64,000 nucleotides of DNA. Source: Streptomyces shenzhenensis. GTDB taxonomy: Bacteria > Actinomycetota > Actinomycetes > Streptomycetales > Streptomycetaceae. The stretch's first letter is position 1. Every line of letters starts with the position of its first letter. Position numbers and translations under genes: made by a program. A model generated the notes under the pieces. The model was not told the DNA's origin and did not search any database. It saw only the letters and a program-made list of their open reading frames with translations. Location of the stretch: contig NZ_JAJONF010000013.1 of NCBI RefSeq assembly GCF_021462265.1, forward strand, positions 1 to 64,000, in the 5' to 3' direction. This document shows, piece by piece, positions 8,265-17,891 of the stretch.

Positions 8265-11150
8265 ATGTCTTTCCGCTCCGCCACGGCTGTCGACTACGTC
8301 GAGGACGTCTCACCGGGCTCCGGGGCCCTGCCGCCCCGCGCCTGGTACCCCGCCTCGGACGCCGCGTCCCTCTCCCTGAACGGCAGTTGGCGCTTCAGGC
8401 TGTCGCCGACGGCCGACGCCGAGGACGACTCGTTCGCCGCGCCGGGGTACGACGCCGACGGCTGGGCGGAGGTCTCGGTCCCGGGGCACTGGGTGCTCCA
8501 GGGGCACGGCGCGCCGGTCTACACGAACCACCTCTACCCGTTCCCGGTCGACCCGCCCAGGGTCCCGACCGAGAACCCCACCGGTGACCACCTGCGGTTC
8601 TTCGACCTGCCCGAGGGCTGGGACCCGGCCGACGGCGGTACGGTGCTGCGCTTCGACGGTGTCGAGTCCTGTGCCCGGGTGTGGCTGAACGGCACGGAGG
8701 TCGGCGAGTTCAAGGGTTCCCGGCTGCCGCACGAGTTCGCCGTCGGCCATCTGCTGAAGCCGGCCGGCAACGTGCTCGCCGTCCGCGTCCACCAGTGGTC
8801 GGCCGGCTCCTACCTGGAGGACCAGGACCAGTGGTGGCTGCCCGGCATCTTCCGGGACGTGACCCTGCTGCACCGCCCGGCCGGCAGCGTCCTCGACTTC
8901 TTCGTGCACGCCTCCTACGACCATGTCACCGGCGCGGGCACGCTGCGCGTCGACTCCGACGTGGACGGCCGGGTCACCGTGCCGGAGCTGGACATCGACA
9001 TCGCGACCGGCGAGCCGGCGACCGTCCCGGTCCAGGCGTGGACGGCCGAGACCCCGAGGCTGTACGACGGGGTGCTGGCCACCGAGGGCGAGCGGGTGCC
9101 GTTGCGGATCGGCTTCCGGACGGTGGAGGCGGCCGACGGGCTGATCAAGGTCAACGGGAAGGCGGTCCTCTTCAAGGGGGTCAACCGGCACGAGTGGCAT
9201 CACGAGCGGGGCCGGGCGCTCGATCTTGAGACCATGCGCGCCGACGTGCTGCTGATGAAGCGGCACAACATCAACGCGGTCCGCACCTCCCACTACCCGC
9301 CGCACCCGGCCTTCCTCGACCTGTGCGACGAGTACGGCCTGTGGGTGATCGACGAGTGCGACCTGGAGACCCACGGTTTCACCGAGCAGGCCTGGCGGGA
9401 CAACCCGGTCGACGACGACCGCTGGACCCCGGCGCTGCTCGACCGGGCCGCCCGGATGGTCGAGCGCGACAAGAACCACCCGTCGGTGGTGATCTGGTCC
9501 CTCGGCAACGAGGCCGGCACCGGCCGGGGCCTGACCGCGATGGCCGAGTGGATCCACGGCCGGGACGCCTCCCGGCTCGTGCACTACGAGGGTGACGTCG
9601 ACTGCCGTGACGCGGACGTGTACTCGCGGATGTACGCCGACCACGCCGAGGTCGAGCGGATCGGCCGGGGCCTGGACGGCGGCACCCACAAACGCCGTGC
9701 ACTCCCCTTCATCCTCTGCGAGTACGGGCACGCCATGGGCAACGGCCCCGGTGGCCTCGCCGACTACCAGCGGATCTTCGAGTCGTACGGCCGGCTCCAG
9801 GGCGGCTTCATCTGGGAGTGGATCGACCACGGCATCAAGGACGACCGCTACGGCTACGCGTACGGCGGCGACTTCGGCGAGGAGCTGCACGACGGGAACT
9901 TCGTCTGCGACGGACTGGTCTTCCCCGACCGGCGGCCCTCACCGGGGCTGGTGGAGTACAAGAAGGTGATCGAACCCGTCCGCATCGAGGGCGACGGCGC
10001 CACCGTCCGCGTCACCAACCGGCAGGACTTCGCCGATCTGGCCGCGCTGGACTTCGAGTGGTCGTACCAGGTCGGCGGCGAGACCGTCGAGTCGGGCCGT
10101 CTTGCCGTACCGGCCCTGGCGGCCGGCGAGTCGGCGGACGTGAAGCTGCCGGAGCCGCCCGTCGCCGCCGGCAGCGGCGAGACCCAGTGGACGGTACGCG
10201 CCCTGCTGGCGGCGGACACCGCCTGGGCGCCGGGCGGCCACGTGGTGGCCTGGGGCCAGTTCCCCGTCTCGGGGCGGCAGGTGCCGGCCTTCGCCGCCGC
10301 CGCGGGACCGGTGGTGTCCGGCGACGGGGTGATCACCCTGGGGCCGGCCGTCTTCGACGCCCGCGGCGGCGCGCTGCGGGGCATCGGCTCGGTGCCGGTG
10401 ACCGGACTGCGACTGGACGTGTGGCGGGCGACGACCGACAACGACGACGGCGCGGCCTGGCAGAGCGACATCCGCTACGGCGCGCTGTGGCGGAAGTTCG
10501 GTCTGCACCGGATGCGGCACCGCCTGGACGCGGTGGAGCCGGCCGCCGACGCCCTGACCGTGCGCACCCGGGTGGCGCCCGCCGCCTGGGAGTTCGGGCT
10601 GGTGACCGTCTACCGCTGGACCACGGACGGCGACCGGCTCCGGCTCACCGTGTCTGTCACCCCCGACGGCGACTGGACGGTACCGCTGCCCCGGCTCGGG
10701 GTCCGCTTCGGGCTGCCGGCCGCCGACCGGGTGCGGTGGTTCGGCGGCGGGCCGGGCGAGGCGTATCCGGACACCAAGACGGCGTCGATGGTCGGCCGTT
10801 GGCAGTCGACGGTGGACGACCTGCAGACGCCGTACGTCCGTCCGCAGGAGAACGGCGCCCGCGCGGACGTCCGCTGGGCGGAGATCGGCGGGCTGCGGAT
10901 CGAGGGCGACCCGGAGTTCTGGTTCACGGCCCGCCGCTGGACCACCGAGCAGCTGGACGCGGCCACGCACCGCAGCGACCTCACCCCGGGCACAGCATCC
11001 GACAGCGGCTCCGCGGCAGGCGTGTGGGTCAACCTGGACCACGGCCAGCACGGCATCGGCTCGCAGTCCTGCGGTCCGGGCGTGCTGCCGCAGTACCAAC
11101 TGCACGCCCGGCCGGCCGAGTTCTCCTTCGTGTTCTCGGACATCGGCTGA
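8265..11150 (+). CDS. Beta-galactosidase, GH2 (LacZ type)
   Basis: A 961-residue cytoplasmic GH2 enzyme with the five-domain layout of LacZ: sugar-binding jelly roll (about 30-200), immunoglobulin-like domain, TIM barrel (about 290-590), second immunoglobulin-like domain and C-terminal beta-galactosidase small-chain domain (about 690-960). The acid/base is Glu416 in GNEAG and the nucleophile is Glu486 in ILCEYGHAMGN. It has no signal peptide. It is the last gene of the importer operon, matching hydrolysis of beta-1,6-linked galacto-oligosaccharides taken up by the ABC system. A tandem-repeat hairpin follows. Confidence 0.95.
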   Translation: MSFRSATAVDYVEDVSPGSGALPPRAWYPASDAASLSLNGSWRFRLSPTADAEDDSFAAPGYDADGWAEVSVPGHWVLQGHGAPVYTNHLYPFPVDPPRVPTENPTGDHLRFFDLPEGWDPADGGTVLRFDGVESCARVWLNGTEVGEFKGSRLPHEFAVGHLLKPAGNVLAVRVHQWSAGSYLEDQDQWWLPGIFRDVTLLHRPAGSVLDFFVHASYDHVTGAGTLRVDSDVDGRVTVPELDIDIATGEPATVPVQAWTAETPRLYDGVLATEGERVPLRIGFRTVEAADGLIKVNGKAVLFKGVNRHEWHHERGRALDLETMRADVLLMKRHNINAVRTSHYPPHPAFLDLCDEYGLWVIDECDLETHGFTEQAWRDNPVDDDRWTPALLDRAARMVERDKNHPSVVIWSLGNEAGTGRGLTAMAEWIHGRDASRLVHYEGDVDCRDADVYSRMYADHAEVERIGRGLDGGTHKRRALPFILCEYGHAMGNGPGGLADYQRIFESYGRLQGGFIWEWIDHGIKDDRYGYAYGGDFGEELHDGNFVCDGLVFPDRRPSPGLVEYKKVIEPVRIEGDGATVRVTNRQDFADLAALDFEWSYQVGGETVESGRLAVPALAAGESADVKLPEPPVAAGSGETQWTVRALLAADTAWAPGGHVVAWGQFPVSGRQVPAFAAAAGPVVSGDGVITLGPAVFDARGGALRGIGSVPVTGLRLDVWRATTDNDDGAAWQSDIRYGALWRKFGLHRMRHRLDAVEPAADALTVRTRVAPAAWEFGLVTVYRWTTDGDRLRLTVSVTPDGDWTVPLPRLGVRFGLPAADRVRWFGGGPGEAYPDTKTASMVGRWQSTVDDLQTPYVRPQENGARADVRWAEIGGLRIEGDPEFWFTARRWTTEQLDAATHRSDLTPGTASDSGSAAGVWVNLDHGQHGIGSQSCGPGVLPQYQLHARPAEFSFVFSDIG

Positions 11151-11240
11151 TCCGCCGCCCCTGGGCGCAGAGGGGAACGAGTACGGCCGTCAAACCCGGC
11201 GACCGATTCACCCGCACGAATGGCGGCGCATCGGAAGCCC

Positions 11241-11309
11241 CGCAGCCCGTCGCCCCGCCGTCGCACGACGGGGCGACGGGGCGACGGGGCGACGGGGCGA
11301 CGGGCTGCG
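11241..11309. terminator. Large bidirectional hairpin containing octamer repeats
   Basis: The arms CGCAGCCCGTCGCCCCG (11241-11257) and CGGGGCGACGGGCTGCG (11293-11309) are perfectly complementary over 17 bp. Between and into the right arm run four perfect copies of GACGGGGC (11267-11298) plus a partial fifth, so the left arm can also pair in shifted registers. It lies between the convergent beta-galactosidase and aldehyde dehydrogenase genes. The remaining bases of the 11151-11342 gap show nothing else. Confidence 0.75.
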
Positions 11310-11342
11310 TGATGGCCGCCCCGACGTACCCGGCCGGCTCGG

Positions 11343-12794
11343 TCAGCGGGTGCGGGTGATGGTCTTGTGCTCGACGTAGCCGGTCAGGCCGACCTTGCCG
11401 TACTCACGGCCGATGCCGCTGGCCTTGTAGCCGCCGAACGGGCCGTCGAAGCTGTTGCCGGCCCCGTTGATGATGACGCCACCGGTGCGCAGCCGCCGGG
11501 CGACCGCCAGGGCGCGCTCGGTGTCGGTGCCCCAGACACCGCCGGACAGGCCGTACTCGGAGTCGTTGGCGATGCGGACGGCGTCGTCCTCGTCCTCGTA
11601 GGCGATGACCACGAGGACCGGGCCGAAGATCTCCTCCTGGGCGATGCGCATGGAGTTGTCGACGTCGGCGAAGACGGTGGGGGTGACGTAGTTGCCCTTC
11701 TCCAGGCCCTCGGGGATCTGCGGGCCGCCGGTGACCAGGCGGGCACCCTCCTCGATCCCGAGGTTGATGTAGTCGATGACGCGCTGCTGCTGGTCGCGGC
11801 GGATCATCGGGCCGATGAAGGTGTCCGGGGCGGCCGGATCGCCGACCTTGAGGGATTCGACCATCGTCTTCACGGCCTCGACGACCTCCTCGTACCGGCT
11901 GCGCGGCGCGAGGACTCGGCTCTGCAGGATGCAGGCCTCGCCGTTGTTGCCGAGCGAGGCGAAGCGCAGGCCCTGCATGACGGTGTCCAGGTCGGCGTCG
12001 TCCAGGATGACGGCGGCGGACTTGCCGCCCAGCTCCAGGCCGACGCGCTTGAGGTGGTCACCGGCGATGGAGCCGATGCGGCGGCCGGCGCCGGTGGAGC
12101 CGGTGAAGGAGATCTTGTCGATGCCGGGGTGGGAGACGAGGTACTCGCTGGTCTCGCGGTCGGCGGGCAGGACGGACAGGACGCCCTCGGGCAGACCGGC
12201 CTCGTGCCACAGGTCGGCGAGGAGCGCCATGCTCAGGGAGTTCTCCGGGGACACCTTCAGCACGACGGTGTTGCCAGCCAGCAGGGCCGGGACGAGCTTC
12301 GCCGTGGCCGCGGAGAACGGAGAGTTCCAGGGAATGACCGCGGCCACGACGCCGATCGCCTCGCGGCGCACGATGGTGTCGAAGGCGACCGACTCGTCGG
12401 AGGGCTCGATGATCTCCTCCCAGCCGAACTCCCCGGCGGCCTTGAGGTACGCCTTCACCTGGCGGGTCAGGAAGGGCTGACCCGCCTTGGTGAACCAGCC
12501 GGCCGAGCCGTTCTCGACGGAGATGGCGTGGGCGACCTCGTCGGCACGGGCGGCACGCAGTTCGTCGTAGCGGCGGACGACAGCCTGCCGCTCCTCGGGG
12601 GTGGTGCGCGGCCAGGGGCCCTGGTCGAAGGCCTTGCGGGCGGCGGCGACGGCCGCGTCGACGTCGGCCGGCGCGGCCTGGGCGGCACTGCCCAGCACGG
12701 ACTGGTCGTGCGGGGAGCGGATGTCGAGCAGCAGGGACGGGTCGCTGGGGGCGGTCCAGGCGCCGCCGATGGAGAGCTTGTCGCGGACGGTCAT
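11343..12794 (-). CDS. NAD(P)-dependent aldehyde dehydrogenase
   Basis: A 483-residue member of the aldehyde dehydrogenase superfamily that oxidises an aldehyde to the acid. The catalytic residues are in place: Asn157 in PWNSP, Glu254 in LELGGKS and the nucleophile Cys288 in GNNGEACI. The frame stays open upstream to 12974, but the ATG at 12794 gives the standard N-terminus (MTVRDKLSIGG) and has a GA-rich stretch ahead. It faces a TetR regulator across a 377-bp gap holding a double operator, so it is probably repressed by that protein and induced by an aldehyde or its precursor. The natural substrate cannot be read from the sequence. Confidence 0.93.
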   Translation of the reverse strand: MTVRDKLSIGGAWTAPSDPSLLLDIRSPHDQSVLGSAAQAAPADVDAAVAAARKAFDQGPWPRTTPEERQAVVRRYDELRAARADEVAHAISVENGSAGWFTKAGQPFLTRQVKAYLKAAGEFGWEEIIEPSDESVAFDTIVRREAIGVVAAVIPWNSPFSAATAKLVPALLAGNTVVLKVSPENSLSMALLADLWHEAGLPEGVLSVLPADRETSEYLVSHPGIDKISFTGSTGAGRRIGSIAGDHLKRVGLELGGKSAAVILDDADLDTVMQGLRFASLGNNGEACILQSRVLAPRSRYEEVVEAVKTMVESLKVGDPAAPDTFIGPMIRRDQQQRVIDYINLGIEEGARLVTGGPQIPEGLEKGNYVTPTVFADVDNSMRIAQEEIFGPVLVVIAYEDEDDAVRIANDSEYGLSGGVWGTDTERALAVARRLRTGGVIINGAGNSFDGPFGGYKASGIGREYGKVGLTGYVEHKTITRTR

Positions 12795-13049
12795 GATTTC
12801 ACGTTCTTTCGTGTGGAGAAGCGGCGGGACTGGAGTGCCCCCGGGGCGCGCCGTCGGGACGGCGCGTGGAGGGCAGTGGCGGTCCGGCGGACGGAGTTGC
12901 CCGCCGGTGGGGCCGTCGCGGCAGCCGATGGACGAGATCTGCACGAAGTGACCCGACCGCTGACCGCGCGGCACCGGCAGCGCGGCGCGGGTGACGTCGG
13001 CATTGCGCGTTCTTCATTCCCTGGGCTTTGTCCGCCACCCCACCGGATG

Positions 13050-13097
13050 GCAACATCAGTGTAGCCATCAAAGAAAGAAACGCAACACTGATGTTGC
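13050..13097. promoter_or_regulatory. Double TetR operator over the aldehyde dehydrogenase promoter
   Basis: Two 13-bp arms, GCAACATCAGTGT (13050-13062) and ACACTGATGTTGC (13085-13097), are exact reverse complements. Each also lies in its own imperfect 16-bp dyad: GCAACACTGATGTTGC at 13082-13097 and a degenerate copy at 13050-13065. On the minus strand TTGCGT (13080-13085), 16 bases and TACACT (13058-13063) make a good promoter whose -10 lies in the first dyad and whose -35 touches the second. A TetR dimer at each dyad would close this promoter. The rest of the 12795-13171 gap is untranslated leader with no other recognisable element. Confidence 0.7.
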
Positions 13098-13171
13098 AGT
13101 TATTGGCAGTGCCGCATCTCACAAGAGGCTTTCGGTGGAGTGATCGTGCGTAGGGATAGATTTTGAGGACC

Positions 13172-13717
13172 ATGAGAGCTGACGCCGCACGCAACCTGAA
13201 CGCCGTCCTCCACGCGGGTGCCCGGCTCCTCGCCGAAGATCCGGGCACCTCCATGGCGGCCATCGCCGTGGCCGCCGGGGTGGACCGCACCACCGTTCAC
13301 CGCCGCTTCGCCAACCGTGAGGCTCTGCTCAGCGCGGTGTTCCGAGCCAAGCTCGACTCCGCCGAACGCGTTCTGGACGAGGCCCGGCTCACCGAGGCGC
13401 CCGTCCCGGTCGCCCTGCACCGCTACCTGGAGGGAATCATCCCGGTCAGCCGTGTGTGGCCCGTCGACACGCGCCGCATGATGCGCAAGGACCCCGAGGC
13501 GGACGCCCGCCGGGCGGAACAGAGCAGTCGCCTGGACGCGTTCGTCCAGCGAGCCGTCGACGAGGGGTACCTGCGCGTCGACGTCAGCGCGGCCTGGGCT
13601 CGTGCGGTCCTGGACGAACTGGTCGACACCGCGGCACACCGGTTCCCCGATCTGGAGGCGCCTCAGGCAGCCGACCTGGTCGCCCGCACCTTCCTGGAAG
13701 GCGTCGGCGCGGCCTGA
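13172..13717 (+). CDS. TetR-family transcriptional regulator
   Basis: A 181-residue regulator with a TetR helix-turn-helix (SMAAIAVAAGVDRTTVHRRF, about residues 27-46) and a variable ligand-binding C-terminus. It is divergent from the aldehyde dehydrogenase, and the gap contains two matching dyads, so autoregulation and control of the neighbour are likely. A TTG at 13163, with AGGGA six bases ahead, could start the protein three codons earlier; the ATG at 13172 has GAGGA only two to three bases ahead. I list the ATG but the start is uncertain. Confidence 0.88.
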   Translation: MRADAARNLNAVLHAGARLLAEDPGTSMAAIAVAAGVDRTTVHRRFANREALLSAVFRAKLDSAERVLDEARLTEAPVPVALHRYLEGIIPVSRVWPVDTRRMMRKDPEADARRAEQSSRLDAFVQRAVDEGYLRVDVSAAWARAVLDELVDTAAHRFPDLEAPQAADLVARTFLEGVGAA

Positions 13718-13888
13718 CGCTCCGGCGACCTCCGTACCGAACCCCCGTACGGAATAGGCGCGTCGAGCGAGAGCCACCCCTTTCGGCAGCTCGGCCGGTC
13801 GGCGGCTCGGCGGCGAACTCGGCAACGCGTCTGCAGGCTTCGGCGCTGCTCAGGCCCTGGTCCATGAGCCGGAGAAGCCCATCGCACC

Positions 13889-13928
13889 CCTTGAGCCGGG
13901 GTGTTGCAACGACCACCGGGACTCAAGG
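13889..13928. terminator. Hairpin between convergent TetR and GT39 genes
   Basis: CCTTGAG (13889-13895) pairs with CTCAAGG (13922-13928), with partial further pairing inside. It lies between convergent genes, where a shared terminator is expected. The rest of 13718-13952 shows nothing else. Confidence 0.4.
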
Positions 13929-13952
13929 CGTGGTCCGGGGCCTTCGGTCCGC

Positions 13953-15827
13953 TCAGCGTCCGTGCCCGGCGGCCCCGCAGCGGTACAGGGTGTAGCGGGA
14001 GACGTGGACCGGTGAGCAGTGGCCGATGACCCAGCGGACCAGGGCCCGGCCGGGAGTCCTCGCGCCCCGGGCCCGGTGGGTGAGGTCGGCCGAGGAGAGC
14101 ACGACGTAGCGGAGCCGGCCGGTGTCGATCAGGTGGTGGAAGGTGCCGGGCGCGGGATACGGCACCCGCGCGGTGAAGCCGCCGAGCGGGAGGACGGAGG
14201 CGTTGTCGGAGAGGATGTACGGTGCCGCCATCTGCCAGCGGGGCACGGCGGCCAGGTAACGGGCACCGTCGCGGTGGGCGGTGAGGTAGGCGAGGACGCG
14301 CCGCTGGTCCGGGTCCAGGGCGTAGGCGCCGTTGCGGGTGGCGATGCTGCCGGGGCCGATCCGGCCGAACCCGCCGGGCTGGTTGTACCGCAGGGAGGTC
14401 GCGGACGCGGACCAGACGGCGGGGATCACCAGGACCCCCGCGAGGGCGACGGCCAGGGCGGCCCGGCGCGGACCTGACCCGCCGGCGGCGAGGAGGACCA
14501 GGGCCGGCAGGGCCAGGGCCGCGGCGACGCCGGCCGACCAGGTGAAGAAGCCCGGGTAGTGCAGCGTGAGGGCCGCGCACCAGCCGACGTCGATGGCGAG
14601 GACCGCGCACAGGACGCTCCGGCGCCGCACCCGGGTCACGGCCGTCGCGGCCAGGGCCGACAGACCGACCGCCACCACCCCCATGTAGTAGGTGTGTCCG
14701 GTCACGCTGCCGAAGCTGAAGACCAGGAAGAACGTCACCAGCCAGACGCCCCACAGCAGGTACCCGGCCAGGAAGGGATCGGTGCGCCCCGGGCGGCGGC
14801 GCCACAGCGTGACCAGCCCGGCGGCCAGGCCCAGCGCCGCCAGCGGGTACAGCCAGCCCGTCTGGCTGGCCAGCCCGGGGCTGAACATCTTCCAGACGCT
14901 GTCGCCCATCCCGGCCGAGGCCCTGCCGTGCGCCGGGTCGGCGACGATGCTCCCGGTACCGGCCGCGTCGACACCCAGCGCCTGGAAGCGGGTCAGGAAG
15001 TTGTAGCCGACGACCAGGGCGATCGGCGAGTTGTCGGTCGTGCCGTCGAGGTAGGGACGGTCGGCGGCCGGGGTGAGACCGGCGGCCAGCATCCACGACA
15101 GGGACACCGCCAGCATGACCGCCCCGGACACGGCAAGGTCCCGGAGCCGGCGGCGCACCGTCGTCGGTGCGGCCACCAGGTAGGTCACGGCCAGCGCGGG
15201 CAGCACCGCCCAGGCCTCCAGCATCTTGCACTGGAAGGCCACCCCGACCCAGACGCCCGCCAGGACGAGGGTGCGCGGCCGGGCGCGGGCGGTGGCCCGC
15301 TGGGTGGCCTCGGCGGCCAGCAGCAACAGCAGGACGAACGGCGCGTCCTCGGTGACCGAACGGCCGAGGCCCACGGTCACCGGGGTGAGCGTGAGGAAGG
15401 CCGCGGCCAGCAGACCCGCCGGTACGCCGGCCCAGCGCCGCACCAGCACGTGGAGCAGCACCACCGAGGCCACGCCCTCCACGGCCTGCGGGATCACCAG
15501 GGACCACGGGTGGAAGCCGAAGACCAGCGCCGACAGGGCCTGCGGCCACAGGAAGCCGGGCAGCTTGTCCAGAGTGATGGAGCCCGCCGGGTCGAAGGAG
15601 CCGTAGAGGAAGGCGACCGGATTGTCGGTCATGCTGCGCACCGCGCTCGCGTAGAAGGCGTGGTACGCGCTGTGCCAGATACCCCAGCAGAAGAGCAGCG
15701 CGGCGACGGCGGCGATGCCGGCGAGGATCGGGCGCTCGTAGCGCTGGGTACGGCTCCGCGCCCGGGCCGGCGAGGGCGGCGGCCCCTCGGCACGCAGGAG
15801 CGGCTCGGCGCTGACAGGGCTCGGCAT
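13953..15827 (-). CDS. GT39-type membrane glycosyltransferase (ArnT/PMT-like)
   Basis: A 624-residue integral membrane protein with roughly a dozen hydrophobic helices. It belongs to the dolichyl-phosphate-mannose / ArnT-like family that moves a sugar from a polyprenyl-phosphate donor to an acceptor on the outer face. Visible hallmarks are the first periplasmic loop with paired acidic and aromatic residues (FDPAGSITLDKLPGF, about 77-91), a second loop GLGRSVTEDAPF (about 153) and an extracytoplasmic C-terminal domain (about 480-624). Acceptor and sugar are unknown. It stands alone between a TetR gene and the quinate genes, with a TTGACA element at 15930-15935 (minus strand) as possible -35 in the 175-bp leader. 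Confidence 0.85.
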   Translation of the reverse strand: MPSPVSAEPLLRAEGPPPSPARARSRTQRYERPILAGIAAVAALLFCWGIWHSAYHAFYASAVRSMTDNPVAFLYGSFDPAGSITLDKLPGFLWPQALSALVFGFHPWSLVIPQAVEGVASVVLLHVLVRRWAGVPAGLLAAAFLTLTPVTVGLGRSVTEDAPFVLLLLLAAEATQRATARARPRTLVLAGVWVGVAFQCKMLEAWAVLPALAVTYLVAAPTTVRRRLRDLAVSGAVMLAVSLSWMLAAGLTPAADRPYLDGTTDNSPIALVVGYNFLTRFQALGVDAAGTGSIVADPAHGRASAGMGDSVWKMFSPGLASQTGWLYPLAALGLAAGLVTLWRRRPGRTDPFLAGYLLWGVWLVTFFLVFSFGSVTGHTYYMGVVAVGLSALAATAVTRVRRRSVLCAVLAIDVGWCAALTLHYPGFFTWSAGVAAALALPALVLLAAGGSGPRRAALAVALAGVLVIPAVWSASATSLRYNQPGGFGRIGPGSIATRNGAYALDPDQRRVLAYLTAHRDGARYLAAVPRWQMAAPYILSDNASVLPLGGFTARVPYPAPGTFHHLIDTGRLRYVVLSSADLTHRARGARTPGRALVRWVIGHCSPVHVSRYTLYRCGAAGHGR

Positions 15828-16002
15828 CGCGGACGGCCTCCAGGACTCCCGGTGTCCAGGGCTTCCAGAACGCCCCGGCGTACTACGGCCTGTAGGACGA
15901 CTGGATCCCGACGAACGTCACGTCCGGAATGTCAAGGAACACGCAGGATCTTCGTGAGTGGCGGTCGTGGAAGCCGTAAGAATCCTGAGCCCTGCCTGCG
16001 CC

Positions 16003-17784
16003 TCATCGCCCGGCGTGCTGGGCGGCGAGCCGCACCGGGGCGTTCTGGGCGCCGTACCCGCGATACCCGGGATCCCGCTGGACCAGTTCGAAGAACACCC
16101 GGCCCACCGTCCGGGTGTAGCAGTGCCGGAAGACACCTCCCGCGTCGCGGTCGTAGAGGATGCCGAGGTCGCGGTACGTGTCCAGTTCCCCGTCGGCGAA
16201 CTCGTACCGGGCGGCGAGGTCGTCGTGGTAGTTGGCGGGGATGGGCAGCAGACGGCCACCGGCCGCACGGAAGGCCCGGGCGGCGGCGACCACGTCCTCG
16301 ACGGCCAGGGCGATGTGCTGGGCGTGCAGGGTGTCGTCGGCCGGGGCCGCGCCGACCCCGAGGGCGATCCGGACGCTGCCGTCGGCGTTGGTGACGGCGC
16401 GGGAGCGCAGCAGCCCGTAGGGGTCGGCGACGTCGACACTCTCCTGGGCACGCAGGCCGAGGACGCTGCGGTGGAAGAGGGTCGCCTCGTCGTACTGGTG
16501 CCAGGGCTGGACGAGCGCGAGGTGGTCGATGCGTGCCGCCGGCGTCCCCGGCTCGTCCGGCGTCTCGGCGAAGTCGGCCCGCCAGTCGGGGTGTTCGGGG
16601 TCGCGGCCGGTGGCGCAGAAGAACAGTTCCGTGCCGTCGGGCGCGGCGACCGCGGCGAGCGGGACGTCCTCGGGGGCCCGGCGGCGGGGCAGCACGGGGG
16701 CGAGCAGCGCCTCGGCTCGGCGGGCGGCGGCCCGCGGGTCCGGTGACTCCAGGCCGATCGCGGCGAGCCCGGTGCCGTCGCGGCGGACGGCGGGACCGGT
16801 GTTGAGCAGGATCCGGGCCTCGCCGCGTTCCCACAGGTCGACGGGCTTGCTCCGATGACGCGCGGTCCGGGCGAAGCCGAGGGCGCCGAGCAGCGCCGAG
16901 ACCGGCTCTGCGTCGGGCGTGACGAGTTCGGCGAACGCGATCCCCGTCGGCACGACGGGCGGGGGCAGCTCCCCCGCCCCGACGGCCTCTTGCAGCACCA
17001 GCAGTGAGCGGTGCGCGTCGACGGCGGTCGGGCCGGCCTCGGCCTGCCGGAAGACGTCGTTGAAGACTTCGAGGGAGAGCGGCCCGTCGTACCCGGTCCG
17101 CAGCACATGGCGGACGAGCCCGGCCACGTCGAACCCGCCCTGACCCGGGAAGCAGCGATAGTGGCGGCTCCACTGGAGCACGTCCATGGCGAGAAGCGGG
17201 GCGTCGGCCAGCTGCAGGAAGAAGATCTTCTCGCCGGGGATGTCCTCGATGCCCTTCGGGTCGGACCCCCGCGAGAGGATGTGGAAGCTGTCGAGGCAGG
17301 TGCCGAGGGCGGGGTGCCCGGCCGCCTCGACGATCCGCCAGGCATGGTCGTACGTACTGACGTACCGCCCCCAGGCGAGCGCCTCGTAGGCGACGCGGAT
17401 GCCGAAGTCCTGGGCGAGCGTCGCCAGGTGGCCGAGTTGCTCGGCCGCGAGAGCGTCGTCGTCGATCGCGGCCGGGGAAACGGAGGAACAGACGAGAACG
17501 GTGTCGGCCCCCAGCTCCCTCATCAGCGCGAACTTGTGCCGGGCGCGGCGGAGGTTGCGCGCGAACTCGTCGGCGGGGACCGCTTCGATGTCCCGCACGG
17601 GCTGGTAGAGGTCGATGGAGAGTCCGAGGTCGGCACAGCGGGCGCGGATCTCGCGGGGCGGGAGCGGACTGGCGAGCAGGTCGTTCTCGAAGATCTCGAC
17701 GCCTTCGAACCCGGCTCGGGAGGCGGCGGTGAGCTTTTCGGTGAGAGACCCGCTGAGCGAAACGGTGGCAATGGAAGTACGCAC
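16003..17784 (-). CDS. quiC: 3-dehydroshikimate dehydratase (QuiC type, TIM barrel plus VOC domains)
   Basis: A 593-residue two-part enzyme. The N-terminal half (about 1-270) is an AP-endonuclease-2-like TIM barrel of the sugar isomerase family with conserved acidic/His metal ligands (AYEALAWG, CLDSFHI, SLEVFNDVF). The C-terminal half (about 275-593) holds two vicinal-oxygen-chelate modules resembling 4-hydroxyphenylpyruvate dioxygenase, with ligand motifs DHLAL, QHIAL and FFELVQRD. This fusion is the QuiC-type dehydratase that converts 3-dehydroshikimate to protocatechuate. A GTG at 17799 is possible, but GAGGAAA lies about six bases before the GTG at 17784, which I prefer. It follows the shikimate dehydrogenase gene by 107 bases on the same strand. 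Confidence 0.85.
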   Translation of the reverse strand: MRTSIATVSLSGSLTEKLTAASRAGFEGVEIFENDLLASPLPPREIRARCADLGLSIDLYQPVRDIEAVPADEFARNLRRARHKFALMRELGADTVLVCSSVSPAAIDDDALAAEQLGHLATLAQDFGIRVAYEALAWGRYVSTYDHAWRIVEAAGHPALGTCLDSFHILSRGSDPKGIEDIPGEKIFFLQLADAPLLAMDVLQWSRHYRCFPGQGGFDVAGLVRHVLRTGYDGPLSLEVFNDVFRQAEAGPTAVDAHRSLLVLQEAVGAGELPPPVVPTGIAFAELVTPDAEPVSALLGALGFARTARHRSKPVDLWERGEARILLNTGPAVRRDGTGLAAIGLESPDPRAAARRAEALLAPVLPRRRAPEDVPLAAVAAPDGTELFFCATGRDPEHPDWRADFAETPDEPGTPAARIDHLALVQPWHQYDEATLFHRSVLGLRAQESVDVADPYGLLRSRAVTNADGSVRIALGVGAAPADDTLHAQHIALAVEDVVAAARAFRAAGGRLLPIPANYHDDLAARYEFADGELDTYRDLGILYDRDAGGVFRHCYTRTVGRVFFELVQRDPGYRGYGAQNAPVRLAAQHAGR

Positions 17785-17891
17785 GACTTTTTTCCTCACC
17801 TGCAGGACAGCGCCCCGTCAGGGACGCGGGGCGGTATCGATGTGCGGCTGCCGCCGCGGGGGCGCGAGAGACCACGACCGGCCCGCCCCGG

